64,000 nucleotides of DNA from Enterococcus crotali (GCF_000633635.1 NZ_AYPQ01000004.1:86-64085), one strand, 5' to 3'; shown: positions 45,071 to 54,418, counted from the stretch's first letter. Notes: generated by a model from the sequence alone, not told the origin. Translations and numbers: made by a program.

Positions 45071-45798
45071 ACGCGGATCACCTCTAGGTCTCCAACCAAC
45101 GTATTAGTAATGATTTTTAAGCGTCGATTATTTGTATCAAAATCATTGCTGTAAATTTTCAATGATTCATTTTTCAGATGATATTTTTCTTCTTCAAAGT
45201 TAACATTTCCGTAGAATGTAGAATGTTCTAACATCACTGCTACTCCTAACGGAACTAAAATTCTGGTGCGGCCAAAGCCTTTACGAATAATAATAATACT
45301 ATCATCTTTGGGCAGCAATGTATTCCCTAAATCAACGATAGTGTCGCCTGAAAGAACATCTATATTGATATCATTCCATTCGTAAACATTATTTCCGATA
45401 CGTTCATTGGCAAACCACGAACGTTTGAAGCGACGACCATTTTTAGGTTCAACATTGGTTGTTTCCACCATGATCATTTGTTTTTTCCGCCATGGAGCGC
45501 GCTGAGTAATATCAACACCTGCTATCTCTACACCCTTTAAACCGATAAATAAAACGCCAAATACTAACATCAACCAAAACGCTGGGCTATTCATGACTCC
45601 AATTAAAATCAGGATGACCCCCAACACTAATTGAAAGTTATTAAAATTGCTACGATGAACCTTTTTCATTGCATAAGTAACACTTAAGATACCCAGTACC
45701 AATAAAATAATCAGACCTGGATTATGTAAAATTTGCCATAATGCCAAAATAAAAAGTAAAGCTTCTACTACGATAAAAAAACGCCATGGGTTGTTCAT
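45067..45798 (-). CDS. liaF: LiaF, negative regulator of LiaRS
   Basis: A 243-residue protein with about four N-terminal membrane segments (residues 1-90) and a C-terminal DUF2154 domain containing INIDVLSGDTIVDLGNTLLP and IIIRKGFGRTRILVPLGVAVMLEHSTFYG. It inhibits LiaS signalling in the absence of envelope stress in characterised species. The stop overlaps the liaS start by 4 bp, so it leads the operon. Confidence 0.92.
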   Translation of the reverse strand: MNNPWRFFIVVEALLFILALWQILHNPGLIILLVLGILSVTYAMKKVHRSNFNNFQLVLGVILILIGVMNSPAFWLMLVFGVLFIGLKGVEIAGVDITQRAPWRKKQMIMVETTNVEPKNGRRFKRSWFANERIGNNVYEWNDINIDVLSGDTIVDLGNTLLPKDDSIIIIRKGFGRTRILVPLGVAVMLEHSTFYGNVNFEEEKYHLKNESLKIYSNDFDTNNRRLKIITNTLVGDLEVIRV

Positions 45799-45934
45799 GA
45801 TAATCCCCCTTCCTATGAAATCAGTATACCTTGATTCTTCTATTAATGTTAGTTGCTAAAGGCCCATTTTACTATAGGACTTTAGCCCTAATTTTCAACA
45901 ATAGTTATGATCGTACCGCAACTTATTCAGGTTT

Positions 45935-45976
45935 AAAGGGCCAGTCAAAGCTACTTATAGCTTTGGCCCGCCCTTT
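45935..45976. terminator. Hairpin downstream of greA
   Basis: 19-bp arms AAAGGGCCAGTCAAAGCTA / TAGCTTTGGCCCGCCCTTT (45935-45953, 45958-45976) with about two mismatches and a 4-nt loop. T-runs are weak on both strands. Confidence 0.6.
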
Positions 45977-45995
45977 ATTCTTATTCATTGTTTTA

Positions 45996-46469
45996 TTAGC
46001 CAACTTTTATGATTCTAACTTGCATATCTCCACCTGGCGTTGCAATTGCAACTTGATCATTCAAACGTTTACCGATCAACGCTTGTGCAATTGGCGAGTC
46101 ATTTGAAATTTTACCAGAGAAAGGATCTGCTTCTGCACTTCCCACAATCGTGTATTCTTCTTCATCACCATCAGGCAATTCAATGAATGTCACTGTTTTC
46201 CCAATTGAAACTTCATCTGAATCTACGCCACCATTATCGATGATTTGTGCAAATCGAATCATATTTTCCAAAGTTGTAATGCGACCTTCTACAAAAGCTT
46301 GCTCATCTTTAGCTGATTCGTACTCAGAGTTCTCTGATAAATCACCAAAACTTCTTGCAATTTTTATACGTTCAACGATTTCTTTTCGTTTAACAGTCTT
46401 TAATTCTTCTAATTCTTGTTCTAATTTTTCTTTTCCTTCAAGTGTCATCGGAAATACTTTTTCTACCAT
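45996..46469 (-). CDS. greA: Transcription elongation factor GreA
   Basis: A 157-residue RNA-polymerase-binding factor that rescues backtracked complexes by stimulating transcript cleavage. The N-terminal coiled coil has [17 protein letters not shown] and [16 protein letters not shown], with the acidic tip residues between helices ([12 protein letters not shown]). The C-terminal FKBP-like domain has [14 protein letters not shown]. Length is standard. Its neighbour upstream is mltG, as in many Firmicutes. Confidence 0.97.
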   Translation of the reverse strand: MVEKVFPMTLEGKEKLEQELEELKTVKRKEIVERIKIARSFGDLSENSEYESAKDEQAFVEGRITTLENMIRFAQIIDNGGVDSDEVSIGKTVTFIELPDGDEEEYTIVGSAEADPFSGKISNDSPIAQALIGKRLNDQVAIATPGGDMQVRIIKVG

Positions 46470-46675
46470 GTTAATTTCTCCTTCTTAACTTACTACAATG
46501 TTTTATTTTTATTTTCATTGAAAAATTCCGCTTTCAATCCACAAAAGAGTACCACGCTTTAAGCAAATTGTAAATAATATTCTCTTAATTTTTATAAATC
46601 TGCTAGAAAGTTTCTAATTCGATAATCAATCAGCATTTCTTTTGTTAGACAATTATGAAGTCAAGGTAAAGCGAA

Positions 46676-46710
46676 ACGAGCCGCCTAAATTATAGGTTGG
46701 CTCGTAATAT
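46676..46710 (-). terminator. Possible terminator after mltG
   Basis: ACGAGCC / GGCTCGT stem with an inner CCTA/TAGG pairing (46676-46705). The following minus-strand T-run (GTTTCGCTTT) is weak. Confidence 0.5.
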
Positions 46711-46728
46711 AATACGCAAACTTAAAGG

Positions 46729-48165
46729 CTATTCACTTTTTTCGGTTTCAGTGTTATTTACATACTTCTCAACATATTCTTGATGTTGTTCGTATGTTTC
46801 TGAAAAATAGACATTCCCAGTTGAAATATCAGCAACGAAATAAAGATAATTATTAGGCGTTGGATTTAACACTGCATTGATTGCTTGTTCACTAGGACTG
46901 TCAAAAGGTCCAGGACCGTACCCAGTATTTTTATAGAGGTTATATGGTGAATCCACTTCTAAATCTTTAAAAGTAACTAACTCTTTGTGTTCTCCTAAAG
47001 CATACAGAATAGAAATATCCGATTGTAACGGCATATTAGCTGTAATTCGATTAAAGAAGACTTGGGCGATCTTCTTACGATCATCTTCTTTGATACCTTC
47101 TTTTTCGACCAATGAAGCCAAAGTCAATACTTGCTGAATCGTCATACCTTTAGCATGTACCATTGGAATAAAGGGTTCGATCACACTGTTTGTTTTTGCA
47201 ACCATTTGATCAACAAAATCCGCTAGTTTAGCCTCTTTATAATAATCATATGTTGCAGGGAACAGATACCCTTCCAAACGATAACGAACATCAGTTGCTT
47301 CAGCTGCACTTGCCAATAGTTCTGGGTATTTTTGCTTCATTGTATCAAAAAATGCTTGATCCTTCATCAAATCGATAAATTCTTTTTTCTTGAAATTAGT
47401 ATTTTTTTCAATCGCATCACCAATTTTATCGATATCAAAGCCTTCTGGAATCGTTACTTTCCCATCTGCAAGCTGGGTTGGCTCAGCTGTTCCGCCTTCT
47501 CGTAGCAGTGCCCCAATCTCATCAAGCGTCATATCTGGCGACATTTGATAATAACCAGCCTGAAAATCAGTTAGATTTTTAAATTTTGCATAGTAATTGA
47601 AAACTAACCCACTTTTAATGACTTTACTGTCTTCTAAAATATTCGCGATTTTTTTATTCGACGAATCTTCCGGAACGTGTACTTGAACTAGTTTATTGTC
47701 TTTTTTATCAAGTGGTTGCAGCCCTTGATTCACGTAATTGTAGAAAGTGAATCCAAAAATAGCAATCACTAGTATCAAAACTGAAGCGACAATCAACACG
47801 ATCCGACTAACAATGCGATCTTCTTTTTTTCTGGTACGCTTATTTGGACTCTCTTCTTTAGTGGTTTGTCTATGATTAGATTCAAACTGCTCATCAGATT
47901 GCTCAGCCCGCTTTGAATGATGTTCTACACTGCGTGAGCCAACTGGTTCCATCTCATCTTGTGCGATCGGTTCTGTTTGATCATTCGGCTGAGATTGATA
48001 TGTTCTATTATATTCTGCTTCATTCGGCTGTGATACGTTCTGAGCATTGTGTTCAGAAGAAGCTGAATCATCATTTCCTATTTCTTCTCCCCGCAAAGAA
48101 CGCAAGACCTGATCTTTAAACGAAGACTTGGAATGATCTTGATTATTTTGGTTATCTTCTGCCAA
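46729..48165 (-). CDS. mltG: Endolytic murein transglycosylase MltG
   Basis: A 478-residue membrane protein that cuts nascent peptidoglycan strands. The first ~115 residues are an Asn/Gln/Glu/Ser-rich disordered cytoplasmic region, unusually long. One membrane helix follows (SRIVLIVASVLILVIAIFGFTF, ~120-142), then the extracellular YceG domain with the LysM-like start (VHVPEDSSNKKIANIL) and the catalytic Glu region LASLVEKEG, then IPLQ... SYNLYKNTGYGPGP-type motifs (SPYNLYKNTGYGPGPF). It is upstream of greA. Confidence 0.93.
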   Translation of the reverse strand: MAEDNQNNQDHSKSSFKDQVLRSLRGEEIGNDDSASSEHNAQNVSQPNEAEYNRTYQSQPNDQTEPIAQDEMEPVGSRSVEHHSKRAEQSDEQFESNHRQTTKEESPNKRTRKKEDRIVSRIVLIVASVLILVIAIFGFTFYNYVNQGLQPLDKKDNKLVQVHVPEDSSNKKIANILEDSKVIKSGLVFNYYAKFKNLTDFQAGYYQMSPDMTLDEIGALLREGGTAEPTQLADGKVTIPEGFDIDKIGDAIEKNTNFKKKEFIDLMKDQAFFDTMKQKYPELLASAAEATDVRYRLEGYLFPATYDYYKEAKLADFVDQMVAKTNSVIEPFIPMVHAKGMTIQQVLTLASLVEKEGIKEDDRKKIAQVFFNRITANMPLQSDISILYALGEHKELVTFKDLEVDSPYNLYKNTGYGPGPFDSPSEQAINAVLNPTPNNYLYFVADISTGNVYFSETYEQHQEYVEKYVNNTETEKSE

Positions 48166-48289
48166 AACAAATCCTCCTTACTTTCTATGTATCTTCTTTA
48201 ACTTTTACCATTATACATGAAAGCTTTTTAAATTTAAACTTTTTTAGAGAAAAGTCACTAACTTGTAAGATTTGTTTTCTCTAATAAAA

Positions 48290-48365
48290 TTAAAAAGCGT
48301 GATTGAAACATAACTCTAAGAGTCATATTTCAATCACATGAAATTCAGATAAATGGTAGAAGCCA
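48290..48365 (-). repeat. Dispersed 3'-end element, copy B (terminator of nox)
   Basis: Read on the minus strand: the middle block ACCATTTATCTGAATTTC, then the stem GTGATTGAAA..GACTC / GAGTTATGTTTCAATCAC (about 48300-48338, loop TTA), then GCTTTTTAATTTT. It directly follows nox. Confidence 0.75.
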
Positions 48366-48384
48366 AGACAACTCCATTATTAAA

Positions 48385-49722
48385 TTATTCTGCGCTAAGT
48401 GCTGCCATTGTAATATAGTTATATGGTTGGTTGAAGTGCGGCAAGAAGAAAATATCAAGTAATTTAAGCTTATCGATCGTTACTTTTTCTTCGATTGCCA
48501 ATGAAAACATATGGATTCCCATAGAAATATCTTCATAAGAAGCCATCTGTGCGCCAACAATTCGGCGAGAATCTTCTTCATAAACAATTCTGATCTTCAC
48601 AGTGTTGTTTTCTTTCATGAAACCTGGTTTTTGCAAATCTTCAAATTCAGTGTATTTTATTTTCAATCCTTGTTTTTCAGATTCTTGAACTGTTAAACCT
48701 GTAGAAACCATATGATAGCCAAAAATCGAAATACCATTTGATCCTTGCACGCCAATCGACTCTAAAGGGGTTCCTCCAATGTTATGAGCTGCAACGATTC
48801 CTGAACGAACCGCATTTGTTGCTAGGGCAATATAAGTCGTTTGCTGTACAGCATTTGAGAAAATGGTTGCACAATCACCGACCGCATATACGCTAGGATC
48901 ACTTGTTTGCTGATGAAGATCAACAAGATATGCACCATTAGCAAATAATTCTAAGTGGTCTTTGCCTAAACCATTATTTGGTCTAAACCCAATAGCGTTG
49001 ATAACTAGATCTACAGCGTATTCTCCTTTGTCAGTCACGATGGCTTCAACTTTTTCAGTCCCTTTGTATTCTTTAGCCAGTTCACCATAATGAAGTTCAA
49101 TCCCGTTATCAGCTAAGACTTTGTCCATATCATCTGTAAACCATTTATCATAATAATTTGGTAGACATCTTTTCGCTGCATCAAAAAGGAGGACATTTTT
49201 GCCTCGACGTTTAGCCGCTTCAGCGATTTCGACTCCAATATATCCAGCCCCAATAACTGCAACTGTTTTCACTTCTTCTTTAGCCATAGCAGCATCAACT
49301 GTTTGTCCATCTTGGAATAGTTTTAAGAATTCAACATTTTTTAAATCTCTACCTGGAATATCTGGGTTGATTGGTGCTGAACCTGTAGCTAAAATCAATT
49401 TGTCATAGTTTTCTGTAAATACTTCACCATTATGTGTTTTGCAATGAACGAGTTTTTGTTCAAAATCAACACTTTCTACAGTTGTTTCCATATAGATTTT
49501 AGCACCTTTTGCTTCAAAGGCCTCTTTGTTCGTATAAAATAAGTTTTCGTAAGATTCGATTTGACGACCTACCCATAGCGCTGTCCCGCACCCTAAATAG
49601 CTAAGATTTGTATTGCGATCGATCATGACTACTTCTTGATCTGGATAGGTATCCAACAATGTGTTTGCTGCAGCGATTCCTGCGTGATTGGCACCGACAA
49701 TGACTGTTTTTGTTCTGTTCAT
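48385..49722 (-). CDS. nox: NADH oxidase (Nox family, CoA-disulfide reductase-like)
   Basis: A 445-residue FAD enzyme that reduces O2 to water with NADH (water-forming Nox group). The FAD motif VIVGANHAGIAAANTLL is at the N-terminus. The redox Cys is in NLSYLGCGTALWVG (about residue 42), the NADH motif is VIGAGYIGVEIAEAAKRRG, and the second FAD motif is VYAVGDCATI. A single redox Cys (no CxxxxC) fits Nox/Npx rather than disulfide reductases. Start at ATG 49722 with AAGGAGAG upstream. A monocistronic gene that probably helps NAD+ regeneration and O2 removal. A water-forming and a peroxidase activity cannot be told apart by sequence alone here. Confidence 0.9.
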   Translation of the reverse strand: MNRTKTVIVGANHAGIAAANTLLDTYPDQEVVMIDRNTNLSYLGCGTALWVGRQIESYENLFYTNKEAFEAKGAKIYMETTVESVDFEQKLVHCKTHNGEVFTENYDKLILATGSAPINPDIPGRDLKNVEFLKLFQDGQTVDAAMAKEEVKTVAVIGAGYIGVEIAEAAKRRGKNVLLFDAAKRCLPNYYDKWFTDDMDKVLADNGIELHYGELAKEYKGTEKVEAIVTDKGEYAVDLVINAIGFRPNNGLGKDHLELFANGAYLVDLHQQTSDPSVYAVGDCATIFSNAVQQTTYIALATNAVRSGIVAAHNIGGTPLESIGVQGSNGISIFGYHMVSTGLTVQESEKQGLKIKYTEFEDLQKPGFMKENNTVKIRIVYEEDSRRIVGAQMASYEDISMGIHMFSLAIEEKVTIDKLKLLDIFFLPHFNQPYNYITMAALSAE

Positions 49723-49928
49723 AAAACTCTCCTTCATGTGATTTATTGAACTTAATTATACCGCAAGAAAGGGCTTTCTTTTATCAATTTATCAGTCTTT
49801 CGTTAAAATATTTGAGAAACTCTCATTTTTTTCACTAAATCATCATAATTATCCTGCCTTTTACAAAAATAAAGATTCATTTTTAACATAATAACAGGTA
49901 AAATAAACTTACTGAAAGGGGTATGATT

Positions 49929-50297
49929 ATGACATTAAAAAAAATATTGGTGAGTCTAATAGCTGGGTCTATTCTTTGCTTTTTTACTGCCTGCACACCT
50001 GAAACGAAAACGGAAGTCAAAGAGTCAAAAACCAGTACCTCAAGTACAGCTGAGAAAATGACTTCTCATTCTCCAAAAGAGCTAGCTGAGATTTTCGAAA
50101 AAACTATTCCTGACACAGATAATCATTTTGAAAACAATGAAGAAGGCTTGGAAGCTTTCGTTAGATATGTGGAAGAATTTCCGCCTCTTGTTGAGCTCTC
50201 AATGATTGAGAAAATCCGAGAAAACGGTCCCTTGTATTTTACAGAAGACCAAATGATCCGCTTAAATAAAGCGTTTGAGGAAACGACTGCCCTATAA
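49929..50297 (+). CDS. Small lipoprotein
   Basis: A ~122-residue exported lipoprotein. MTLKKILVSLIAGSILCFFT precedes a lipobox (F-T-A-C), and a Ser/Thr/Lys linker leads to a ~75-residue helical, acidic domain (HSPKELAEIFEKTIPDTDNHF ... EDQMIRLNKAFEETTAL). I do not recognise it. The ATG at 49929 has AAAGGGG seven bases upstream; the earlier ATG at 49923 is too close. Divergent from nox, upstream of a cupin gene. Confidence 0.75.
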   Translation: MTLKKILVSLIAGSILCFFTACTPETKTEVKESKTSTSSTAEKMTSHSPKELAEIFEKTIPDTDNHFENNEEGLEAFVRYVEEFPPLVELSMIEKIRENGPLYFTEDQMIRLNKAFEETTAL

Positions 50298-50356
50298 TCA
50301 CTTCTGATTTATTTTATAAACCTGTGGAAAATTATTTTCATTTTGGAGGAATGGAC

Positions 50357-50860
50357 ATGGAAAGAAAACAAGATTACTGGATTAAACAGCTTGAGTTAGA
50401 ACCACATCCTGAAGGTGGTTATTTTAGACAAGTTTTGCGCTGTGAACAAACTCTGCAAACTTCAGATAATACAATCAGACCTTATTACACAAGTATTTAT
50501 TTTTTGTTAACCAAAGGAAATCCTTCTCATTTTCATCGTTTAGCTTCTGATGAAATTTGGTATTATCATGCTGGCTCCGCCTTGAGTATTCATCTATTGT
50601 ACCCAAATGGTCAATACGAGCAGATTCAGTTAGGAATGGATTTAGAAAAAGGTGAAGTACTTCAGGCAGTTGTTCCTAAAAATGTGATTTTTGGTTCAAG
50701 CATTGAAGGAAATGGCGAATTTGCTTTAGTAAGCTGTATGGTTTCACCTGGATTTGATTATCAAGATTTTGAGTTATTCACTAAAAAACAATTGAATGTA
50801 CTTTATCCAGCGCACCAGAATATTATTGAACAGTTAGCTTATGATCGATTACCTGAGTAA
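50357..50860 (+). CDS. DUF985 cupin family protein
   Basis: A 167-residue single-domain cupin. PEGGYFRQVLR and TSIYFLLTKGNPSHFHRLASDEIWYYHAGSAL carry the two cupin motifs, with His residues for a metal, then LVSCMVSPGFDYQDFELF. The family is conserved in bacteria and eukaryotes, but function is unknown. Start at ATG 50357 with GGAGGAATGGAC before it. A short in-frame extension lacks a ribosome site. Confidence 0.85.
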   Translation: MERKQDYWIKQLELEPHPEGGYFRQVLRCEQTLQTSDNTIRPYYTSIYFLLTKGNPSHFHRLASDEIWYYHAGSALSIHLLYPNGQYEQIQLGMDLEKGEVLQAVVPKNVIFGSSIEGNGEFALVSCMVSPGFDYQDFELFTKKQLNVLYPAHQNIIEQLAYDRLPE

Positions 50861-50863
50861 CAA

Positions 50864-50962
50864 AAAAAGTGCTTTCTATCCCTCGACAGGTGAGCCGACC
50901 CCAAAAAGTCTAACTTTTTGGGGTCACTACATCCCTCGACAGGTAAAAAGCTCTTTTTTTGT
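50864..50962. terminator. Terminator region with perfect hairpin between direct repeats
   Basis: A 13-bp perfect stem GACCCCAAAAAGT / ACTTTTTGGGGTC (50897-50909 and 50913-50925, loop CTA) is flanked by identical 14-bp direct repeats ATCCCTCGACAGGT (50878-50891 and 50931-50944). Outer AAAAAAAGTGCTTT / AAAAGCTCTTTTTTT can pair too. It is convergent between the cupin and HAD genes. Confidence 0.75.
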
Positions 50963-50965
50963 TGC

Positions 50966-51616
50966 TTATTTTATGATTATTTTTTCTATCTCTTTCGGGG
51001 TTGCAGCAATAAAATCAGCGCCAGCTGTTTCTAGTTCCGCTAAATCACCAAAACCATACAAAACACCTAGACTAGCTAAATGATTTTCCTTTGCTCCTAA
51101 TATATCGTGACTACGGTCACCGATCATAATTGTCTCTTCTAATTGAGTGATTTTCGCCTCACTTAATGCATAACGAATGACCTCGCTCTTTTTCGAACGC
51201 TTACCATCTAAACTAGCCCCATAGATTCCAACAAAATACCTATCTAAATTAAAATGAGTAATTATCTGTTTGGCATAGATTTCTGGTTTAGATGTTGCGA
51301 TATACAAGCTACATCCAGCTTGGTTTAAATCAGTCAATAATTCAAGAATACCCTCATATAAATGATTTTCATACATTCCTTTATCTTGGTAATATTCACG
51401 ATAATATCCCACTGCCTGTTCTGTTGCTTGTTTATCTAAATGATACATATCCTTAAAGGTATCGTTTAACGGCGGTCCAATAAATGAATATAGTTCTTCT
51501 TGATCAGGAATTGGTAATTTCAGCTTATTTAACGCGTAGCACACAGATTGAATGATGCCTTCACCAGAATTTGTGATCGTCCCATCTAGATCAAATAAAA
51601 TTGTTTTATACTGCAT
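50966..51616 (-). CDS. HAD family phosphatase (Gph/PgmB-like)
   Basis: A 216-residue HAD hydrolase. Motif I is TILFDLDGTITNSG, motif II is SLYIATSKP, and motif III/IV is TIMIGDRSHDILGAKENHLASLGV. The cap is the helical C1 type. The substrate is a small phosphomonoester and cannot be resolved. Start at ATG 51616, with AAGGGAG upstream; the frame extends 13 residues further without a site. It follows the SPFH gene by 22 bp and is likely cotranscribed with it. Confidence 0.88.
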   Translation of the reverse strand: MQYKTILFDLDGTITNSGEGIIQSVCYALNKLKLPIPDQEELYSFIGPPLNDTFKDMYHLDKQATEQAVGYYREYYQDKGMYENHLYEGILELLTDLNQAGCSLYIATSKPEIYAKQIITHFNLDRYFVGIYGASLDGKRSKKSEVIRYALSEAKITQLEETIMIGDRSHDILGAKENHLASLGVLYGFGDLAELETAGADFIAATPKEIEKIIIK

Positions 51617-51638
51617 AACAGACTCCCTTGCTTTAATT

Positions 51639-52508
51639 CTATCTTTCGTGAACATCTCCAGTATTGATGACTGGCTGAGTTCCTTTATCAGTGATGATCG
51701 ATACTAGCAAGTTATTGATCAATTGCACTTTACGATCATCTGTAAAGTTGATTTTTTGTCCATCTTCGATTTGCTCCAAAGCCATTTGCGTCATTGATAC
51801 TGCACCTTCAACAATAATCTGACGTGCAGAAAGAATGGCTTTAGCTTGCTGTCTTTGTAACATCGCACTGGCAATTTCAGTCGCATAAGCTAAGTGGTTC
51901 AACCGTGTTTCGATGACTTCAACCCCAGCAGCGGATAAACGCTCTTGTAATTCTTTAGCCATTTCCTCAGAAACTTCATTTGTATTTCCTCGTAAGGTAA
52001 GATCGTCTTCGTTAAAGGTATCATAAGGGTATTGTGTCGCAATATGACGAATCGCCGTTTCACTTTGGATCTCTACAAAATCTTGGTAACGATCCACATC
52101 AAATAAGGCCTTGGCTGTATCGACTACTTTAAACACTACAACTGCAGATATTTCCACCGGATTACCATCAGAATCGTTCACTTTTAATAACGAGCTATTG
52201 AAGTTACGTACTTTTAGTGAAACATTGATTTTTTGAGTTAATGGAGTAGTAACAAATAATCCATTATCTTTGATCGTTCCTAAATATTGCCCAAAAAATA
52301 GGATTGCTTTAGCTTGATTCGGACTAACAATGGTCAATGAGCTTAAAAATAAAGCAGAAATCACCCATAGGACCAAACCAACTATCAACATTCCAACACG
52401 TTCATCTGCTACACCTAAATAAACACAATAGCCTCCGATAACAGTCAAAATAATCAAGACCACTAGAGCAATATATCCGTTGACATGAAATGTTTTTTTC
52501 TCTTCCAT
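51639..52508 (-). CDS. SPFH/Band 7 domain protein
   Basis: A 289-residue membrane protein. Two N-terminal membrane helices (IALVVLIILTVIGGYCVYLG and MLIVGLVLWVISALFLSSLTIV) are followed by the SPFH domain (VSPNQAKAILFFGQYLGTIKDNGLFVTTPL...VRNF, residues ~60-200) and a helical C-terminus (AGVEVIETRLNHLAYATEIASAMLQRQQAKAIL...). Slipin/flotillin-like proteins organise membrane microdomains and scaffold proteases. Role not defined. RBS weak (GGGGAAAAGA). Confidence 0.85.
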   Translation of the reverse strand: MEEKKTFHVNGYIALVVLIILTVIGGYCVYLGVADERVGMLIVGLVLWVISALFLSSLTIVSPNQAKAILFFGQYLGTIKDNGLFVTTPLTQKINVSLKVRNFNSSLLKVNDSDGNPVEISAVVVFKVVDTAKALFDVDRYQDFVEIQSETAIRHIATQYPYDTFNEDDLTLRGNTNEVSEEMAKELQERLSAAGVEVIETRLNHLAYATEIASAMLQRQQAKAILSARQIIVEGAVSMTQMALEQIEDGQKINFTDDRKVQLINNLLVSIITDKGTQPVINTGDVHER

Positions 52509-52622
52509 TCTTTTCCCCTACTTTCTTTTCTCACGTATTAGTCCTATAGTACTCCTCTTTATTCTTTCTATCAATAGTTCTGAAAAGTAAAAAAATTTGC
52601 TTATTTATTAGTTTAGATGTAA

Positions 52623-52639
52623 ACTTACTTTTAGTAAGT
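52623..52639 (+). promoter_or_regulatory. Putative operator of the VOC-flavin reductase pair
   Basis: Inverted repeat ACTTACT-TTT-AGTAAGT (52623-52639), 34 bp ahead of the start. Operators of DUF24/HxlR and MarR-type quinone sensors have similar TTACT-AGTAA dyads. Confidence 0.45.
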
Positions 52640-52672
52640 AAAAATCAATTATCAATTTGGAGGTTTTCTATT

Positions 52673-53644
52673 ATGGATACACAAATTCACGGCATTCATC
52701 ACGTTACGGCAATGACATCTAGTGCAGAAAAAATTTATCGCTTCTTCACAGATACATTAGGTCTACGCCTGATCAAAAAAACGGTCAATCAAGACGATAT
52801 TGAAACATACCATCTATTTTTTGCGGATGATCTTGGATCGGCCGGTACAGACATGACATTTTTTGATTTTCCAGGTATTCCTAAAGGTAGTAAAGGAACC
52901 AACTCTATCTCTCGTACTTCATTTCGCGTTAAAAGCGACGCATCATTGACTTATTGGATCGATCGCTTTAACGAACAGGAAATCGCTCATGGAGAAATCA
53001 AAGAACGTTTTGGTAAAAAGTATTTGGAATTTGAGGATTTTGACAAGCAGCACTATCAATTGATTTCTGATGAAAATAATCAAGGTGTAGCAAGTGGAAC
53101 CCCTTGGAAGAAATCAGATGTGCCGGCTGAGCATGCTTTAACTGGACTAGGTCCTGTTTTTGTAACGGTGGCAGACTTTGAACACATGCAACGAGTTTTA
53201 GTGGAGGTATTAGGCTTCAAACTCATTGATGCTGAGGGAAGTTTTCATTTATTTGAAGTAGGTGAAGGCGGAAATGGAGCAAGTATCATTGTTGAACATC
53301 GAAATGATCTTCCAGAAGCACAAGAAGGGTTCGGCAATGTGCATCACTTAGCTCTTCGTGTAACTGATCAAGAAGCTTTACGTTTTTGGATCAATAAAAT
53401 CAATCAATTACAATTCCCAAATTCTGGTTTTGTTGAGCGTTTTTATTTCAAATCTGATTATTTCAGAGCGGCTCCTCAGATTTTGTTTGAATTAGCAACT
53501 GATGGGCCTGGTTTTTTACAAGATGAAACCTATGAAGCCGCAGGAGAAAAATTATCTTTACCACCATTTTTGGAAAGTAAACGAACAGAAATCGAAGAAT
53601 TTGTGCGACCGTTTGATACGTCTGATGCAAATAAACCACGTTAA
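52673..53644 (+). CDS. VOC family ring-cleaving dioxygenase-like protein (MhqO type)
   Basis: A 323-residue protein of two glyoxalase/bleomycin (VOC) modules (residues ~5-130 and ~155-290). It has IHGIHHVTAMTSSAEKIYRFF..LGLRLIKKTVNQDD at the start, then VHHLALRVTD and a late E metal-ligand region. Firmicute homologues (MhqO, MhqA) degrade quinone-like compounds and are induced by electrophiles. His and Glu at 9 and 230-region are plausible metal ligands. RBS GGAGG. It is followed 24 bp later by a flavin reductase gene. Confidence 0.85.
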   Translation: MDTQIHGIHHVTAMTSSAEKIYRFFTDTLGLRLIKKTVNQDDIETYHLFFADDLGSAGTDMTFFDFPGIPKGSKGTNSISRTSFRVKSDASLTYWIDRFNEQEIAHGEIKERFGKKYLEFEDFDKQHYQLISDENNQGVASGTPWKKSDVPAEHALTGLGPVFVTVADFEHMQRVLVEVLGFKLIDAEGSFHLFEVGEGGNGASIIVEHRNDLPEAQEGFGNVHHLALRVTDQEALRFWINKINQLQFPNSGFVERFYFKSDYFRAAPQILFELATDGPGFLQDETYEAAGEKLSLPPFLESKRTEIEEFVRPFDTSDANKPR

Positions 53645-53668
53645 TGAAAACAGAATTGGAGAGAAGCT

Positions 53669-54289
53669 ATGCGGCATTATCCTACAAGCGATTTATCAGC
53701 AAAACAGGCTTATAAGTTTTTATCCGGCAGCATTATCCCACGGCCAATTGCCTGGGTAACAACGTTAAATAAAGAACTCGATACGATCAATGCCGCACCA
53801 TTCAGCTTTTTCAATGCTGCGGCATCAGATATTCCTTTGGTGACGTTATCGATTCTTCGACGAAATGGTGAAATCAAAGACACTGCTAGAAATATTTTAG
53901 AAACAAATGAACTCGTAATCCATCTAGTCAACGATTCAGTTGTTGAATTAATGAATCAAACAGCAGCATCTTTACAGCCTGACCAAAGCGAGATCACTAT
54001 TAATGAAATTGAAACAATTACTAGTAAATCCGTTACTGTTCCTGGAATCAAAGCGGCTCCCATTCGAATGGAGGCGCGCCTTCATCAATACATCCCTGTA
54101 AAAAATCATGAAGAGCAGGTCATTACCGATTTATTTATAGTGGAAATAACGGATTTTTATTTTGATGAACAGATTTTTGATCATGAACATGAATACATCT
54201 TACCTGAAGCGTTTCAACCTGTAGCAAGATTAGCAGGTAACACTTACGCTCATATCGATCATTTATTCGATCTAAAAAGACCCAACTAA
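53669..54289 (+). CDS. Flavin reductase-like FMN-binding protein
   Basis: A 206-residue split-barrel flavoprotein of the DIM6/NTAB family. It carries SGSIIPRPIAWVTTLNKELDTINAAPFSFFNAAASDIPLVTLS (FMN binding), then KDTARNILETNELVIHLVN and a C-terminal LARLAGNTYAH. It probably uses NAD(P)H to reduce FMN or bound substrates. Downstream of the VOC gene on the same transcript (24 bp gap), suggesting a shared detoxification role. Confidence 0.85.
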   Translation: MRHYPTSDLSAKQAYKFLSGSIIPRPIAWVTTLNKELDTINAAPFSFFNAAASDIPLVTLSILRRNGEIKDTARNILETNELVIHLVNDSVVELMNQTAASLQPDQSEITINEIETITSKSVTVPGIKAAPIRMEARLHQYIPVKNHEEQVITDLFIVEITDFYFDEQIFDHEHEYILPEAFQPVARLAGNTYAHIDHLFDLKRPN

Positions 54290-54372
54290 AAAAGTTGAGT
54301 CCAAAATTGGCGCGAAGTTAAACAGTTGTAGTGATTACCTGTTAGTCTATTTTGAATGAGGTTAGAACAGAA

Positions 54373-54418
54373 GTGACTGGGGTGTAACTCATTGAGTTAC
54401 GCCCCAGTCACACTCTTT
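54373..54418 (+). terminator. Terminator after flavin reductase (3'-end element family, copy C, stem only)
   Basis: 18-bp stem GTGACTGGGGTGTAACTC / GAGTTACGCCCCAGTCAC (54373-54390, 54394-54411, one G-U), loop ATT, then ACTCTTTTTATT. The ATAACTC/GAGT core matches the other copies at 48.3, 55.6 and 62.4 kb. Confidence 0.8.
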
